DNA of 64,000 nucleotides from Halictus rubicundus. Its lineage: Eukaryota > Arthropoda > Insecta > Hymenoptera > Halictidae. Positions 12,345 to 22,612 of the stretch are shown here, one piece after another. Position 1 is the stretch's first letter. Every line of letters starts with the position of its first letter. The notes beneath the pieces are model-generated. The model was not told the origin of the DNA, searched no databases, and saw nothing but the letters and a program-made list of their open reading frames with translations. Location: positions 18,517,943-18,581,942 of the forward strand of contig NC_135150.1 in the NCBI RefSeq assembly GCF_050948215.1, in the 5' to 3' direction. Both the position numbers and the translations under genes were made by a program.

Positions 12345-12715
12345 AGAATTCTTTTTCGGGGATGTACAATTCTACCCTTTTCGTTTTATTTTCGGTAGAA
12401 TCGTAAAGCTACAAATGCATACTTTTTTCGAGTGATTTACTTGGGACTAATTCTATTAGGTGTGTGCAATTCTACTTTCTTTGCATATACTTTGTATTCG
12501 TTCTTGGTAGAACTGTAAGTTGTACTATACTAATGAATTATTGGGTATGTGCAATTCAATCTTCTTTCTAAACTATTTCTGTTTCTGGTAGAATTATAAG
12601 TTACATATGACAGTAGGCTAGTTGTGAACAATTTTCTATTAGGGTTGTGCAATTCTATTTTCCCGCTAGGTATACAATTTCGGTCTCTGGCAGCACTGAA
12701 GGGAACAGACAACTG
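12345..12715. repeat. Degenerate tandem repeat, about 80-105 bp unit, four copies, intronic
   Basis: A two-part motif recurs four times inside the 1815-bp intron between exons 6 and 7. It consists of a TGTGCAATTCTA-like word followed 50-60 bp later by GGTAGAATTGTAAG-like sequence. The starts lie near 12362, 12459, 12543 and 12645. Copies differ by substitutions and small indels, so this is an old array. No function is evident. Confidence 0.5.
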
Positions 12716-13835
12716 TCTACTGATTACATTTCAGTCATTCGTTTACTGGATCATAAAATAAAACATCTATCTATCTAGTCGAAAATTGAGGTGGTTCATG
12801 TGAATCGAAAACTCGTGCTACTGGTCGTGTTTTCGCGAACGGAACTCGTGCATTATTGCTTGTTAACAACATCCGAACGAGCCTTAGCTGTTAACTTTTA
12901 AGTGGGCCTTACCGGCGAGTCCTACTAGCAGACCTGGGACGAAACACATTAGTTTCATACCGTGAAACATTCTGCTCGTCTCTTACACAGACGACTCAAA
13001 AAGGATCGCATGTCAAATTTTCTATCCTTATCGATTAATTTAATTTGTTTCGCCAATTCTTTTCAAGCCACTTAACGTGAACGTACACTACTGTCCATAA
13101 GTTACATTACCTTGATCACTTTTGTATCAGTTTCGTCTTTTATTTATAATTATCGGATTTTATACTCCTATAATACTTTTTAATATTCAGTACAGGGAGA
13201 ATGTTGACGAATTTTAACGAGCTTTTTACTTTACTCCGAGCTTAATAGAGCTCCGAATTTAGTGCACAAATTTTTCATCGGTCTGAGCTTATACAGGTGT
13301 GGTCGGGCGGGTGGTACAACCGGGCAGGGGATGATTCTGCATATAAAAATAAGTCGGAAAAAACGAATAACAATTTTTCATTCGACGCCTTGTATAAATT
13401 AGAAAAATTTAATGTGTTTGTATGAAACTCAGTCCAATAGTTATAATAGGATATAAAATTCTCGATATAAGATTTGTAAGTTCCAAAAGTGATTGTTTAT
13501 ACATCCTTGCCTTTCCTTCAATCTATTTTATTAGAAAGAAGTAAAGTTTTTAATTTATTTTACCAGATTGAATTTTCTAGTTCAAATATTGATCCCAGTA
13601 AATGAAAAGAGAAAATGCAAGGATTGTGATAAATAAAATACCTAATTTTTCTGTGATTTCTGACTCATCCTTCGCGTACCTTATGGACAGGGTGTGTACG
13701 TGTCCCAATCGAGTATTTTTTTCGCCAGGCAACTACAAAATTCTGTGCAGTTCCACAGTTAGATTTGGGCAGATTTTTATCAGTGGAGCAACGCTATCTT
13801 GCCCGCCCGTTGAAAAATCGATGAAAAACAGGTAC

Positions 13836-13983
13836 CTGGGTGGCCGGCTGGCCAGCGAAGCCGACTGCCTCCTGAGATCCCTTTTATCGACGTTCCTGTC
13901 GGGGCTTAGATGGCTCTTGGAGTCGCGTCGCCTCGGATAAGAGGCGGAATCTGGGCTTAGGGAGTCTCTTCGAGCCCTTCGTC
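13836..13983 (-). CDS. Exon 6: RRDS/RRQS repeat segment
   Basis: A strong polypyrimidine tract (a T run, then GTTCCTCGAAG) precedes the exon, and the donor is CCCAG|GTACCT. The 148 bp enter in phase 1 and leave in phase 2. About 49 residues contain three basophilic kinase sites (ARRDS, RRRDS, LRRQS) and two SLSPDS/HLSPDR-type Ser-Pro motifs, which suggests dual regulation by basophilic and proline-directed kinases. The upstream intron is only 225 bp and the downstream one is 1815 bp, containing the degenerate repeat at 12345-12715. No known domain is visible. Confidence 0.65.
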
Positions 13984-14208
13984 CTTCGAGGAACAAAAAA
14001 AAAGGCTCTCTAAATCTCCTCTAGCTCTCAACGAAATACTCGAAACATCGCATGCAAGTGAAAAATAGGAAAGAAAGTGGAGACAGACTTAGTAGGGTGA
14101 AGAATCTTATTTTCATAGATATAGGTGTCAGAGTAGTTTCTTTATTTTTTTTTCTCTCCCGTTTATATCCGACGATCGTAATATGCAATTCGAATTGCAT
14201 AGGTGTAC

Positions 14209-14347
14209 CTCCTTCGTCGGGATCCGGCGACAATGTCGGCTGACTCCCACGTCGTCCTGCAGGTGGCATCGATTCGTCTATCGCCGCAGCCTGACGTATC
14301 AATCTTGCTGTTTTGCTCGCGTAGCCCTCCTTTCCCTTGTAATAACA
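14209..14347 (-). CDS. Exon 5: short basic segment
   Basis: Acceptor CCTGTTTCAG and donor GGAG|GTACAC bound 139 bp, phase 0 in and phase 1 out. It encodes 46 residues beginning CYYKGKEGYASK, with a helix-prone basic stretch (KTARLIRQAAAIDE) and a kinase-type site GRRGS before a Pro/Asp-rich end. The other two frames are interrupted or join the next exon into a stop, so the reading chosen is the only one compatible with the exon chain. The KTARLIRQAA stretch is the segment of this gene most likely to be conserved and is a good probe for identification. Confidence 0.63.
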
Positions 14348-14689
14348 CTGAAACAGGAGCAATCTACCGTAATTGGAATGTCTTAGCTACGCTGCTGCTG
14401 TTTCTAGCTACGTTCCACCGTTGGATTGCGATTTAGTGCATCTCTGCCGAACACAACATGTAGTCAATGAATCCTCCACAACTATATCAAATATACTTTA
14501 AATAGTCAATTACCTCTAGTTGAAAATTTATTGCATTGCATTTTTATTTTTAAGTTGATTTTAAATTGAGAACCTTTATTCTATTCTATTTCATTCCGAC
14601 TCTTAAATACTCTATAAAAGCGGATATGTTTTATTCGATTTGACAAGATTGCAGGTACTCTTCAATTTTAAATTTTAGACAAGTACCTA

Positions 14690-14805
14690 CATGATTCTTA
14701 ATATATTTCTTTCAACGTAGATTTCATACTTTTCGACGTTACTTTCTTCTATTTGCTTTCTTCTTTTTCTTCGAGTACTTATTGAACACCCTGTATATAG
14801 AAATA
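14690..14805 (-). mobile_element. Possible transposon end fragment
   Basis: On the minus strand, TATACAGGGTGTTCAATAAG is followed by a Lys/Arg-coding purine-rich stretch. The word ACAGGGTGTTC is typical of insect transposon ends, and a similar ACAGGGTGTTG lies at 24762. No inverted partner was seen. It lies in the intron between exons 4 and 5. Confidence 0.3.
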
Positions 14806-15327
14806 TATAAAGCAGACTAAACGCAACATTTTTCAGTGAAACAATTGAGTTGTATACTTCTTTTCCTTCAACGAGGAAAGAAGTTGCTATTGATGCTCTT
14901 GGCACACAGAGTTTTATATCGTTGTCTGACCATACATATGCTGCTACTACTTCCACGTCCCTGTCATTTTCTTCCTACATTTTTCTAAGCACATTTTCGT
15001 TGTGAAATTAAAAAATCATAATAGAACATAACAGATAAAAGATGTTTATCATAAGTTAGTATTTTATTCTCCCTAATTTTACAACATTTTGAAAATTGTG
15101 ACTTAACTTTTCAGTCGAATACGAATTTTAGCTGTACAAAATTTTACTTTACTGATGAACTTTAACAAAGAACCGTCAGCATGACGGAACATTGACAACA
15201 CGTTTACCGCACTTTGACCACAATAAATCGTGCAACGTAAATTTTCCTGGATCGTAAAAGAATCATACAAAATTTCGAAAATACAAGTTTAATTACCTCG
15301 AGAGCTAAACATTTTTCTATACTCTAC

Positions 15328-15742
15328 CTGAGTAGTCGAGTCTCTCCTCGTGCTGATCAAGGGATGCGTGGGCGTGTTGACGTTCGGAGATCCAACGGGG
15401 CTAGATCCGCCGGAAGCCGAGGTCCCCGGAAGCGGAAGGCTTCTGCCGACTGTCGGTGAGATCGACGGGGGCGTCACCGATGACATCACGATCGCCGGAG
15501 GAATGATCGACGCGTCCAGATTTAGGTGAGTCAACGTGGTCGACGTGGACGTTGTGGTCATCATCTTTGTTTCCACGGTCCTCGTGACGGACGACTTGCC
15601 CTCGATCATCGACGTCGTTGTCGTAGTGGTCGTGGTCGTCGGCGTGACCGTTTTGCTTTCGATCATCATACTCGGATGAGGCTTCTCGATGCTGCTCGAC
15701 CGGTCGCCTTTGTCGAGCGAGCTTCTGTGTTCCAGATGTTCC
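15328..15742 (-). CDS. Exon 4: Thr/Ser/Pro-rich segment with poly-Thr run
   Basis: Acceptor TTCGCGACAG opens the exon. I place the 3' border at ACTCAG|GTAGAG because this leaves phase 0, as the next exon requires. A second in-frame donor 31 bp downstream (CGAG|GTAATT, at 15297) leaves phase 1 and would shift the next exon into an early stop. The 138 residues contain a run of nine threonines, many Thr-Ser-Pro repeats, and close with STRRDSTTQ, another kinase-type site. This is low-complexity sequence expected to be disordered and likely length-variable between species. The ACG/GTC-rich DNA behind the poly-Thr tract is prone to replication slippage. Confidence 0.65.
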
Positions 15743-16325
15743 CTGTCGCGAACAAAATTCGAGCAATTAAAGATCCATGAAAAACTTAACGAACCTTGAT
15801 TTACCGGCTCATTGCAGGAACATGAAGAATAGGGAAAATTGATATGGTACTGTACCACTCATTTTTAAAAACTCTTTCACACTGAATTATGTCATTCAAT
15901 GGTGTTCAATTTAGTTATCCAGGACATTTACTTTAGACTCATACGAAATTAAAAACGAGTCATTTTGTATACTATTTTTAATACAAATTCTTAGTCTATA
16001 GAGAACCTAAAATATGTCACGTATTGAGCACTCTATAATAAAAACCGAGAGTTTGAGCAGATTCAAAAAATTGTAACATACCTTAAAATAACTATCTTAA
16101 AATTGCTTATAAAAATTGAAACTACACGAGCTCGAACGAGTATGGGTACAGAGTTTGGTGTCACCCGTTAGACGACTGTTCTTACGTAGTACAGAGGAGA
16201 TGCTTATCGACGTCAATTGGGTTAATATGTCCTGCAGGAATGAGTCTCAGTCGACGACGGGCCATTATGCAAATTATACGTGAAATTACAGGCGTGCAGC
16301 GAATTGTGAGTCAATCATTACGTAC

Positions 16326-16566
16326 CTAATAGCATTGCTGCCAGTGCTATCGGTACTAGAGGCACTCGGTCTTTGATCGAGTCTGTCATATTTTGAAGGC
16401 GTGATGATGGTGCCCTCTATTGACTGCTGTGATTGTCTGCGTCTATGGTGCCGGCAGGTATGCTTCCGTTCACCTGGACTAGGGGCTTGTCCGGTGACGA
16501 CGGAGTCCCTCCTGGATCTTGAACTCTCCCCTGAACTCTGTCGAGAATTTCTCCATTCCGAGGCCT
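16326..16566 (-). CDS. Exon 3: Ser/Arg-rich disordered segment
   Basis: Acceptor TTGTTGCAG and donor ATTAG|GTACG bound 241 bp. It enters in phase 1 and leaves in phase 2, consistent with both neighbours. About 80 residues are encoded, rich in Ser and Arg, with kinase-type sites SRRDS and RRRQS and a Ser/Thr cluster close to the 3' end (SASSTDSTGS). No domain is visible. The upstream intron is 1448 bp and the downstream one 583 bp. The unbroken frame plus phase agreement supports a real exon better than any homology I can recall. Confidence 0.65.
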
Positions 16567-18014
16567 CTGCAACAAGCCCATAATTATTGCATATTTTTCC
16601 CTTCTTTTTTTATCTTAGTCATTTTATTCGTCTCCGTGCCATTTATTTTGCTCTACTTACTGACCCAATTCTGCTTGCAATATTGCTATACAGATCTATA
16701 TTTTGCTCCTCCCTTCTGAGCTGTACTCCTAACTTTTTGTTCATTTTCTGAATAAATTTTTTCAGCAATGGGTTCAATTTTAATATTATTAAAAAATTTC
16801 GGATTCAGATATTTTTGGTGGTCTACACTTTTCTCACTTACAATTCCTAATTCCTTAAGGTTTTTTCTCTGAAAGGAATTTCAAAATTCAATAAATTTTT
16901 TCGCTTCAGACTATCCTTTTAAAACTGAAAAAATTCACGAAATCTCCGTGATCGTATAAGGGTTGGTAAAAGTGTACGTCATACAGAAACTACACTGTGT
17001 ATTACCACTGAAATAAAATTGCATACACAGTGCATGTGACCAATGATCATGCCAAAGGTTTCATTTCAATAACCATACTAGTTCTCTTGCAAAAAATTCT
17101 ACTCAATATCCGCTTTTCGATCGTGTAAAATCTAGAAACTGCTTACCCTTCGTACACATACCAGGTACAAATTCATTTTATTTCGAAATATTGCGAACAA
17201 AGTGCTGTCTTTCTAACTATGTTACACTTTTATATATTCGTTCGAGGTATAAAATCACGAGTAAAACAAAATTGCTCACACCAATATGTATAGATGAAAC
17301 AGCGAATAAAATGTCAGCTCAATAAGGAACGTATAAGGGACTGTCGTGTCTACCAAAGGGCTACTACCATCAAATAAATCGTTATTTGCCATTACTAGAA
17401 CTACGGATCATTCTGCAATCGAAAAAATGTTCGGTACCAATTCCAGAAAGCGGAAGCCAGATAAAAATATCATAATTTTACCAAGCAGGATCGTCCTTAA
17501 ATTCTTTGAATCCTTTCATATCTGTGCCGGTGATTATGAAAGCGAAATAAGCTAGATTTAATTCTTCCGGATATTTAGATTTTTGCGGCTGATTTGATAA
17601 AAAAATATTTAATATATAATTTTTCAATTCCACCATATAATCATTATCAAAATCGATCGACTTAATACGTGACAAGCAAAAAGATCAATTTGTTTGGAAT
17701 TTTGACGTACAAAATCACGTTTCGTTTAACAATTTTTGTAATAAAAACGCAAAATCCACAGTCTAATCGACAGTTTCATTACTAGACTGCTCGGATTTTG
17801 TGCATTTATGCCAAGAATGGGGCGATTCGAAGGCGTGCAAGGACTGAAAAAATTTAATTCTAATTTATTAAATTGTATTTTCGAAATAATTAAAGAAGGA
17901 GAAAAATATGTGCTTGGTACCAGTGCCTTGTAATCGATGTAGACAATTTTGATGCTGCATAAGGTCCGCAATCCACTAATTACAATGCAACGAAAGGGTC
18001 GTTTAGCAACTTAC

Positions 18015-18437
18015 CGTGTCGAGGCGTGGGCGAAATGACCTTCGGCGGTGGCTGGACCTGCGGGGTCGAGTCCCGCTTGTTCCACAGTCTCGCGAAGTCA
18101 TTCTTCAGCTCGCTGATCGTCGACTCTCTTCTCGATTTGGTGGACGCCTGGCTCCTGATCCCGCTGTCCACCGAGCTCTCTCTTCGTTTGCGGAGTCTCT
18201 CCAGGTGACTCGTGTCCGTCGGCTGTCTGGACCGTGGCAGCGATTTCGTGATGTCCGCGACCGTTTCGCGACGCGAGAGCTTGTTCCCGCGACTTTTCCC
18301 GGAGCCACCGCCGCTCCAGTCCCTCAGGAGGTCCGATAGCTGGGCGAAACTGGACCGTCGACGGTGCTGATTTTTCGGCGGCTCGTGGGTCTCATTCGGC
18401 GGCGAGATCTGCGTCCCCGAGTCGCGTCTTCCGGTTC
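18015..18437 (-). CDS. Exon 2: Arg/Ser-rich disordered segment
   Basis: Acceptor TGTTCGATCAG and donor CACG|GTAAGT enclose 423 bp that stay open in one frame. The exon enters and leaves in phase 1, fitting both neighbours. It encodes about 141 residues with no globular domain, rich in Arg, Ser, Thr and Pro. Basophilic kinase consensus sites of R-R-x-S/T type recur (RRSS, RRET, and RRES twice). The most ordered-looking stretch is FAQLSDLLRDW near the start, followed later by ELKNDFARLW, two short amphipathic segments that could be binding motifs. The upstream intron is 877 bp. The product is unrecognised apart from the tentative RIM-like assignment. Confidence 0.68.
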
Positions 18438-18544
18438 CTGATCGAACACCGGTGAGAAATCTTATTTTTCTGATCTTTCATACAATTTCGAATTTTTCTG
18501 TCTGAATCTATACGTATCCCATTTCTGAATTTTAACACCTACAC

Positions 18545-18880
18545 CTTCTGCGTTTATTTGTGACTATTTATTTCGTGCATTTAGTATACTTGTTCACGTG
18601 CGAGTATTTTCTCCGTGTATTTAATTATATCAATTATACAGATTCACATGTAAATATTTATTCTATACATTTAATACATCTATTTATTTGGTATATTCAA
18701 CAATACGTGTATTGTTTTCTGAGTATTTACCTCATAATACATGTATTCATTTGGGAGTATATACTTCACAAACATTTAATACATGTATTTATTTGTGAAT
18801 ATTTATTTTGTGTATACCACACATGTGCTTACTTGCGAGTATTTATTTTATCAATTTAATGCATTTATTTTAATAAGGAG
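18545..18880. repeat. AT-rich degenerate minisatellite, intronic
   Basis: The words TTTGTGAGTATTTATTT and TACATGTATTTATTTG recur irregularly at about 30-60 bp spacing. It lies in the intron between exons 1 and 2. An open plus-strand frame through it is repeat-derived. Confidence 0.6.
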
Positions 18881-19314
18881 TTAGATTAAATTTCGAATTA
18901 AAAATTATCTTCGAACTCCCTGCGAATTTATTCCATGTCACTGTTTACGTTTTATTCTTATTCTCGCCAACGGTGTATCGACGAACAGATTGTACATGTA
19001 AAATGAGAATAGAAAACACGAGAACGTTTCTCATTTACAAGCATCGAGCTCGTAGCAATCGTGATCGAATAACTCTAATAAATAGATCGAATAATAAAAA
19101 CGATAAGAGAAATGTAACACTGGAGGGGAGACCAACGAAACTGAAGAATATCGCAAAGGCCGAGAAACAAGAAAGAGATACTACAAGGGGCGTAGTTAAA
19201 AACGTGTAATTGACGAGAAATGAATATTGCAAGAGGCGAAATCGTGCGAATGAACGGAAGATAAATATCACAGGAAACCAAAAGATAGAAAGAGAGGGGA
19301 GAGAGAATTCTTAC

Positions 19315-19451
19315 CGAGTCGTTGCTTCAAAGTGGACTCCTCCACCTGTTCCCGCATAAGGTCGTCCCAGCCATTTCCTCCTTGCCATACCAGCCCCACC
19401 TGATGGGTTAGGATCGGCAGGTTGCACACGAAGCAGATCGATGACATGGTC
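19315..19451 (-). CDS. Exon 1 (of those found) of multi-exon minus-strand gene
   Basis: The exon is bounded by a good acceptor (pyrimidine-rich, ending TTTCCAG) and a donor CTCG|GTAAGA. An ATG at 19447-19445 opens the frame and could be an isoform start. Because an acceptor lies just upstream, earlier exons at higher coordinates are equally possible. From this ATG it encodes 44 residues, beginning MSSICFVC and including GGNGWDDLMREQ. It ends in phase 1, which matches the next exon exactly. The C-x2-C near the start is a single pair, too little to call a zinc finger. I do not recognise the segment with certainty; a neuronal scaffold such as RIM is a guess. Confidence 0.6.
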
Positions 19452-19693
19452 CTGGAAACGAAAACGTTCGGTCTTGATCCCGGCAATTGTTAAAGAATCG
19501 TCGACTCGTCGACCGGATCGACGCGTTCGATAAATGGTAAATCTTTTTAGGAAATAGTTGGTGCAACTTGTCGAACAATATGGTTACGGTGAAACCAGGC
19601 CATGCGAACGATAGCTTGTGAAAAGTAAAACATCATTCATCGAAGTCGTGGTTTCTTCGCTAGATCGTTCTACGGTTATACTAGAAATACTTA

Positions 19694-20628
19694 CAAGGGA
19701 ACATATTCAAGTGCGAATTTCCGATTTTGATGAAACTTATGTGACATATAGTTCTTTGAAAAATATTTGACACGTATTTTTTTTTATCGGCAACCATCCA
19801 CTTTGAAGGGGTGAAAACAGCCCTCAAAGTTGGGGGTCAAAACCATATTTTTTGAAATATCTCGGAAACCAGAGGTCGAAAAAATTTGAATTTTTTTTTA
19901 AATTGTGTGTTTTTCAATGAGAAATGTAGTCGCGCAAGAAAAATTTAACAAAAGTCTTTTGTTTAAACAATATATTGAAAATTTGATTTTTTTTTGCAGT
20001 TTCTCTTATTTATTGTTAGTTCATTTTAATGTAAACTTGGGTGTGTGATCTTTGATCAAAATTAGGGTTTACATGTTTCAGGATTTTTTTTTTTTTTGCC
20101 ATTTAACAATAATTATGCATTATGGAAGATAGTCTTGCATCTGCCGTGCGTAGGAAGGAATTGTGGCTTGTTTTATCGAAATATAAGTATTTACTATAAA
20201 CGTGTATAGTATTTTAAACAATACCACTGGGTTATGTGTCGTTTATTGTTTTATTAGTAGCTAAAGAAGGTGGCGCAGGTAGCAGCGTGACGCGGTGCTA
20301 ATTACCGCGGCGGAGTAAGGGTACCGACTTTTATAGCCAATTCGCCTGTGAATTTCTGCAATCGTTGGGCCTTCGGTCAAAATATCCCTGCAGCCTTTTT
20401 AAACTGTGAATCCTCGAACCTGGAGTTTCCCTCGTCATTTATGGTAGCTCTAAAAAGAGCTGATTTTGAAAGAAGTGCTGTCCACAAAGATTATTCTACA
20501 TAATTCTGGCAATATTGATGTCCTGTGATTGTTGGGCCTTCGGTCAAAATATCCCTGCAGCCTTTTTAAACTATGAATCCTCGAACCTGGAGTTTCCCTC
20601 GTCATTTATGGTAGCTCTGAAAAGAGCT
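19694..20628 (+). repeat. Left terminal inverted repeat (935 bp)
   Basis: This matches 22613-23547 in reverse complement over its full length. It contains A/T-rich outer sequence, a GC-rich middle around 20260-20330, and an inner directly repeated unit of 167 bp whose first copy starts at 20364 and second at 20531. The second copy continues past the inverted repeat into the transposase 3' end. Confidence 0.9.
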
Positions 20629-20686
20629 GATTTTGAAAGAAGTGGTGTCCACAAAGATTATTCTACATAATTCTGGCAATAATGAT
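20364..20686. repeat. Direct repeat of 167-bp unit inside the left arm
   Basis: Two copies begin with GTTGGGCCTTCGGTCAAAAT at 20364 and 20531. The second extends to about 20686 and so covers the stop codon and the last eight or nine codons of the transposase. The unit therefore contains a copied piece of the gene's 3' end. Confidence 0.85.
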
Positions 20687-22304
20687 ACTCGATGATAAAA
20701 TGAGAAAAACATAAATGTTCTTTGCACCAAGAACATTTCAGTACGACTACATTTGAACAATGGAAACACGTTAAACCATCTAATTTTGTAAAGCAGAACT
20801 CTACGGGATTTTCAAATTCTCCTGGCCGTTCTTCTATATATCCACTGCGGAACCAAGCATATTGAAACAGCCGTTTATAACGCGCAGCTGATAATTGGTT
20901 GTGGATTAATGACTGTAATTTAATAATATTATTTCTTGCGTGTAGATTAAAATCAATATTTAACAATATTGCAAGATCGGAAAGTTTTCTTGCAAAATTC
21001 TTCCAAATGCGGAATCCATACACGTCAAGTGGTTGGATTAATGGCGTCGTATTTTTTGGTATCGTCAATACCTCTAATTGTTTGTCTTCTGGCAGGGCGT
21101 TACGTATGATCTCGTCGTTGTATCCATTCCACGAGTCAAGAAGTAAAACAGAATTTTCTGGAGCAGATGGGAGAAATACTTCAATCAACCACGTTCTAAA
21201 TAACTCCTTCGTTAGTTTTCCCGATGTGGAAGCTTCAATATGTACATTAGGTGCCGTGAACACACTTCTTCGTACACGAGGTCCTAACTGCCCTTTGACT
21301 TCTTTCAAAACAATATATAATGGCGATAGCAACTGTCCGTCAGCTGAAATTGTGGGCTGGATAGTGTAGCTGTGCGTTGTTGAAGATATCGATTGGACAA
21401 GAGCACCCGTTTCTTTTTCACCTTTGTGTGAAAGTGTTCGACCAGAGTGCAATTCCAACTGGAACCCACTTTGATCACTGTTGAAAATATTGCTTGCGCC
21501 ATAATTTTCAAAATACCCTTTCACATGATGCACAAAATCTTCTGCTGCTGCGGTCAAATCTGTTAAATGGTTAGTATGATGGCGGGTAACGAGTTTCGTC
21601 GTTTTTCTCGATACTATATTATAGTTTTCTTTAAACTTCCACAACCAAAAGGACGATGCCTGGAATCCTTCTAAATTTATTGATAAATTTTCGTGCATTG
21701 CCCACCGTCTCAAATCTACGTCGTGTACCAAAATTTTATTATTTCTCGCTACAATAAATTTTTCAAGTGTAGCATGTGCAATTGCTGTAAGTTTATCGTA
21801 ACGAGATCCGCCTGTATTAATTTGCTCTTCCCATCTGTATAAATCTGATTTTCTCTTCAATTTCTTGTATTTGTTCTTCACAGTTTCGAAGTTTAGTGGT
21901 CTTTTTCTTCCACTCTTCCAAAAATCTACAGCTTTCTTCTTATAATCTAAATCAATGCCTCCAAATTCTATTTCTTCTGGACTCTCGTCTGGAGAACTTG
22001 AAGACGACGGTTTAGATGTTGACGCTGATTCCAAATCTTCTTCATCTTCGGGAACATTAAATGAAGTCGGTTCGTCTGTTAGGTCATCGAATATTAATTC
22101 CTGTTGCGTTTCGAAATTCATGTACCCTGCTTCTCTGTAGCTATTAATCAGGTCTATAATTATGTTTGCCAGTTCAATTTCCTTTCCATTCGTGGGTGTT
22201 CCCTCGTTATTGTTACTGCTATATGTTGCCATCAAAATATTTATAACGTTCACCGGATTGACCTTCATGTTTGTAAAAACGAATCTAACAATACAAATAA
22301 ACAA
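20658..22304 (-). CDS. Pogo/Tigger-like DDD transposase, intact
   Basis: This intronless frame of 548 codons encodes the transposase that cuts and pastes the surrounding element. Residues about 118-160 form a basic helix-turn-helix-like region, and 170-240 resemble a CENP-B-type DNA-binding domain (LRRWAMHENLSI, FWLWKFKENYNI, VSRKTT). The DDE_1 catalytic core shows Asp277 (NSDQSG), Asp390 (LLLDSWNG) and Asp427 (IQPLDVYG), with 36 residues between the last two. The C-terminus has Cys513, Cys516, Cys524, Cys527, Cys532 and His535, a probable zinc-binding tail. An acidic Ser-rich linker occupies 80-117. Met25 (MATYSS) is an alternative start, because residues 1-24 are hydrophobic and atypical. 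No stop or frameshift is present. Confidence 0.9.
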   Translation of the reverse strand: MFICIVRFVFTNMKVNPVNVINILMATYSSNNNEGTPTNGKEIELANIIIDLINSYREAGYMNFETQQELIFDDLTDEPTSFNVPEDEEDLESASTSKPSSSSSPDESPEEIEFGGIDLDYKKKAVDFWKSGRKRPLNFETVKNKYKKLKRKSDLYRWEEQINTGGSRYDKLTAIAHATLEKFIVARNNKILVHDVDLRRWAMHENLSINLEGFQASSFWLWKFKENYNIVSRKTTKLVTRHHTNHLTDLTAAAEDFVHHVKGYFENYGASNIFNSDQSGFQLELHSGRTLSHKGEKETGALVQSISSTTHSYTIQPTISADGQLLSPLYIVLKEVKGQLGPRVRRSVFTAPNVHIEASTSGKLTKELFRTWLIEVFLPSAPENSVLLLDSWNGYNDEIIRNALPEDKQLEVLTIPKNTTPLIQPLDVYGFRIWKNFARKLSDLAILLNIDFNLHARNNIIKLQSLIHNQLSAARYKRLFQYAWFRSGYIEERPGEFENPVEFCFTKLDGLTCFHCSNVVVLKCSWCKEHLCFSHFIIEYHYCQNYVE

Positions 22305-22612
22305 TAAGCAAAAGCAAAATTAATATAATGTTCGAACTTTATTATTGCCAGAAATTATTTGATATATGTGGCACCGTTTTAAAAATCCGAAAGAAGTAGC
22401 CTTAACTTCTTGATATGTACGTTGCTTTACAAACCGTAATGCAGAAAGACTAATAGCACATACAGCAAAGTGCCCATATTTATACATTCTGAAGACTGTT
22501 TTACGTTTCCCCCTCTCTCACTCTAACAACCAATGGAATTGTTTGAAAATATTTGGGTCCTTCTTAAATGCTGTATATAACCGAGGTAAAACTGATGTGC
22601 GGCATTGGCACC

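Larger units (their letters stand above)
11255..19451 (-). other. Gene span: kinase-site-rich scaffold-like protein, possibly RIM-like (partial)
   Basis: Eight exons at 19315, 18015, 16326, 15328, 14209, 13836, 11819 and 11255 (left borders) give about 604 codons from the candidate ATG without a stop, and all seven junctions keep phase. The product is low-complexity and rich in Ser, Arg, Thr and Pro, with about fifteen R-R/K-x-S/T sites. A large cytoplasmic scaffold regulated by phosphorylation is the natural inference. RIM of the presynaptic active zone has a long linker of this kind between its zinc finger and PDZ domain, but those domains are not seen here, so the identity is tentative. 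The reading strand is well supported. Confidence 0.55.

Noticed and set aside
14687..14956. 89-codon minus-strand frame, considered as an extra exon between exons 4 and 5
   Set aside because: Acceptor phases do not fit exon 4, its end runs into a transposon-end-like sequence, and the chosen exon 4 donor already joins exon 5 in phase.
20391..20440. CCTCGAACCTGG in the transposon arms, resembling a tRNA B box
   Set aside because: The rest of a tRNA is absent. It is part of the transposon repeat unit.
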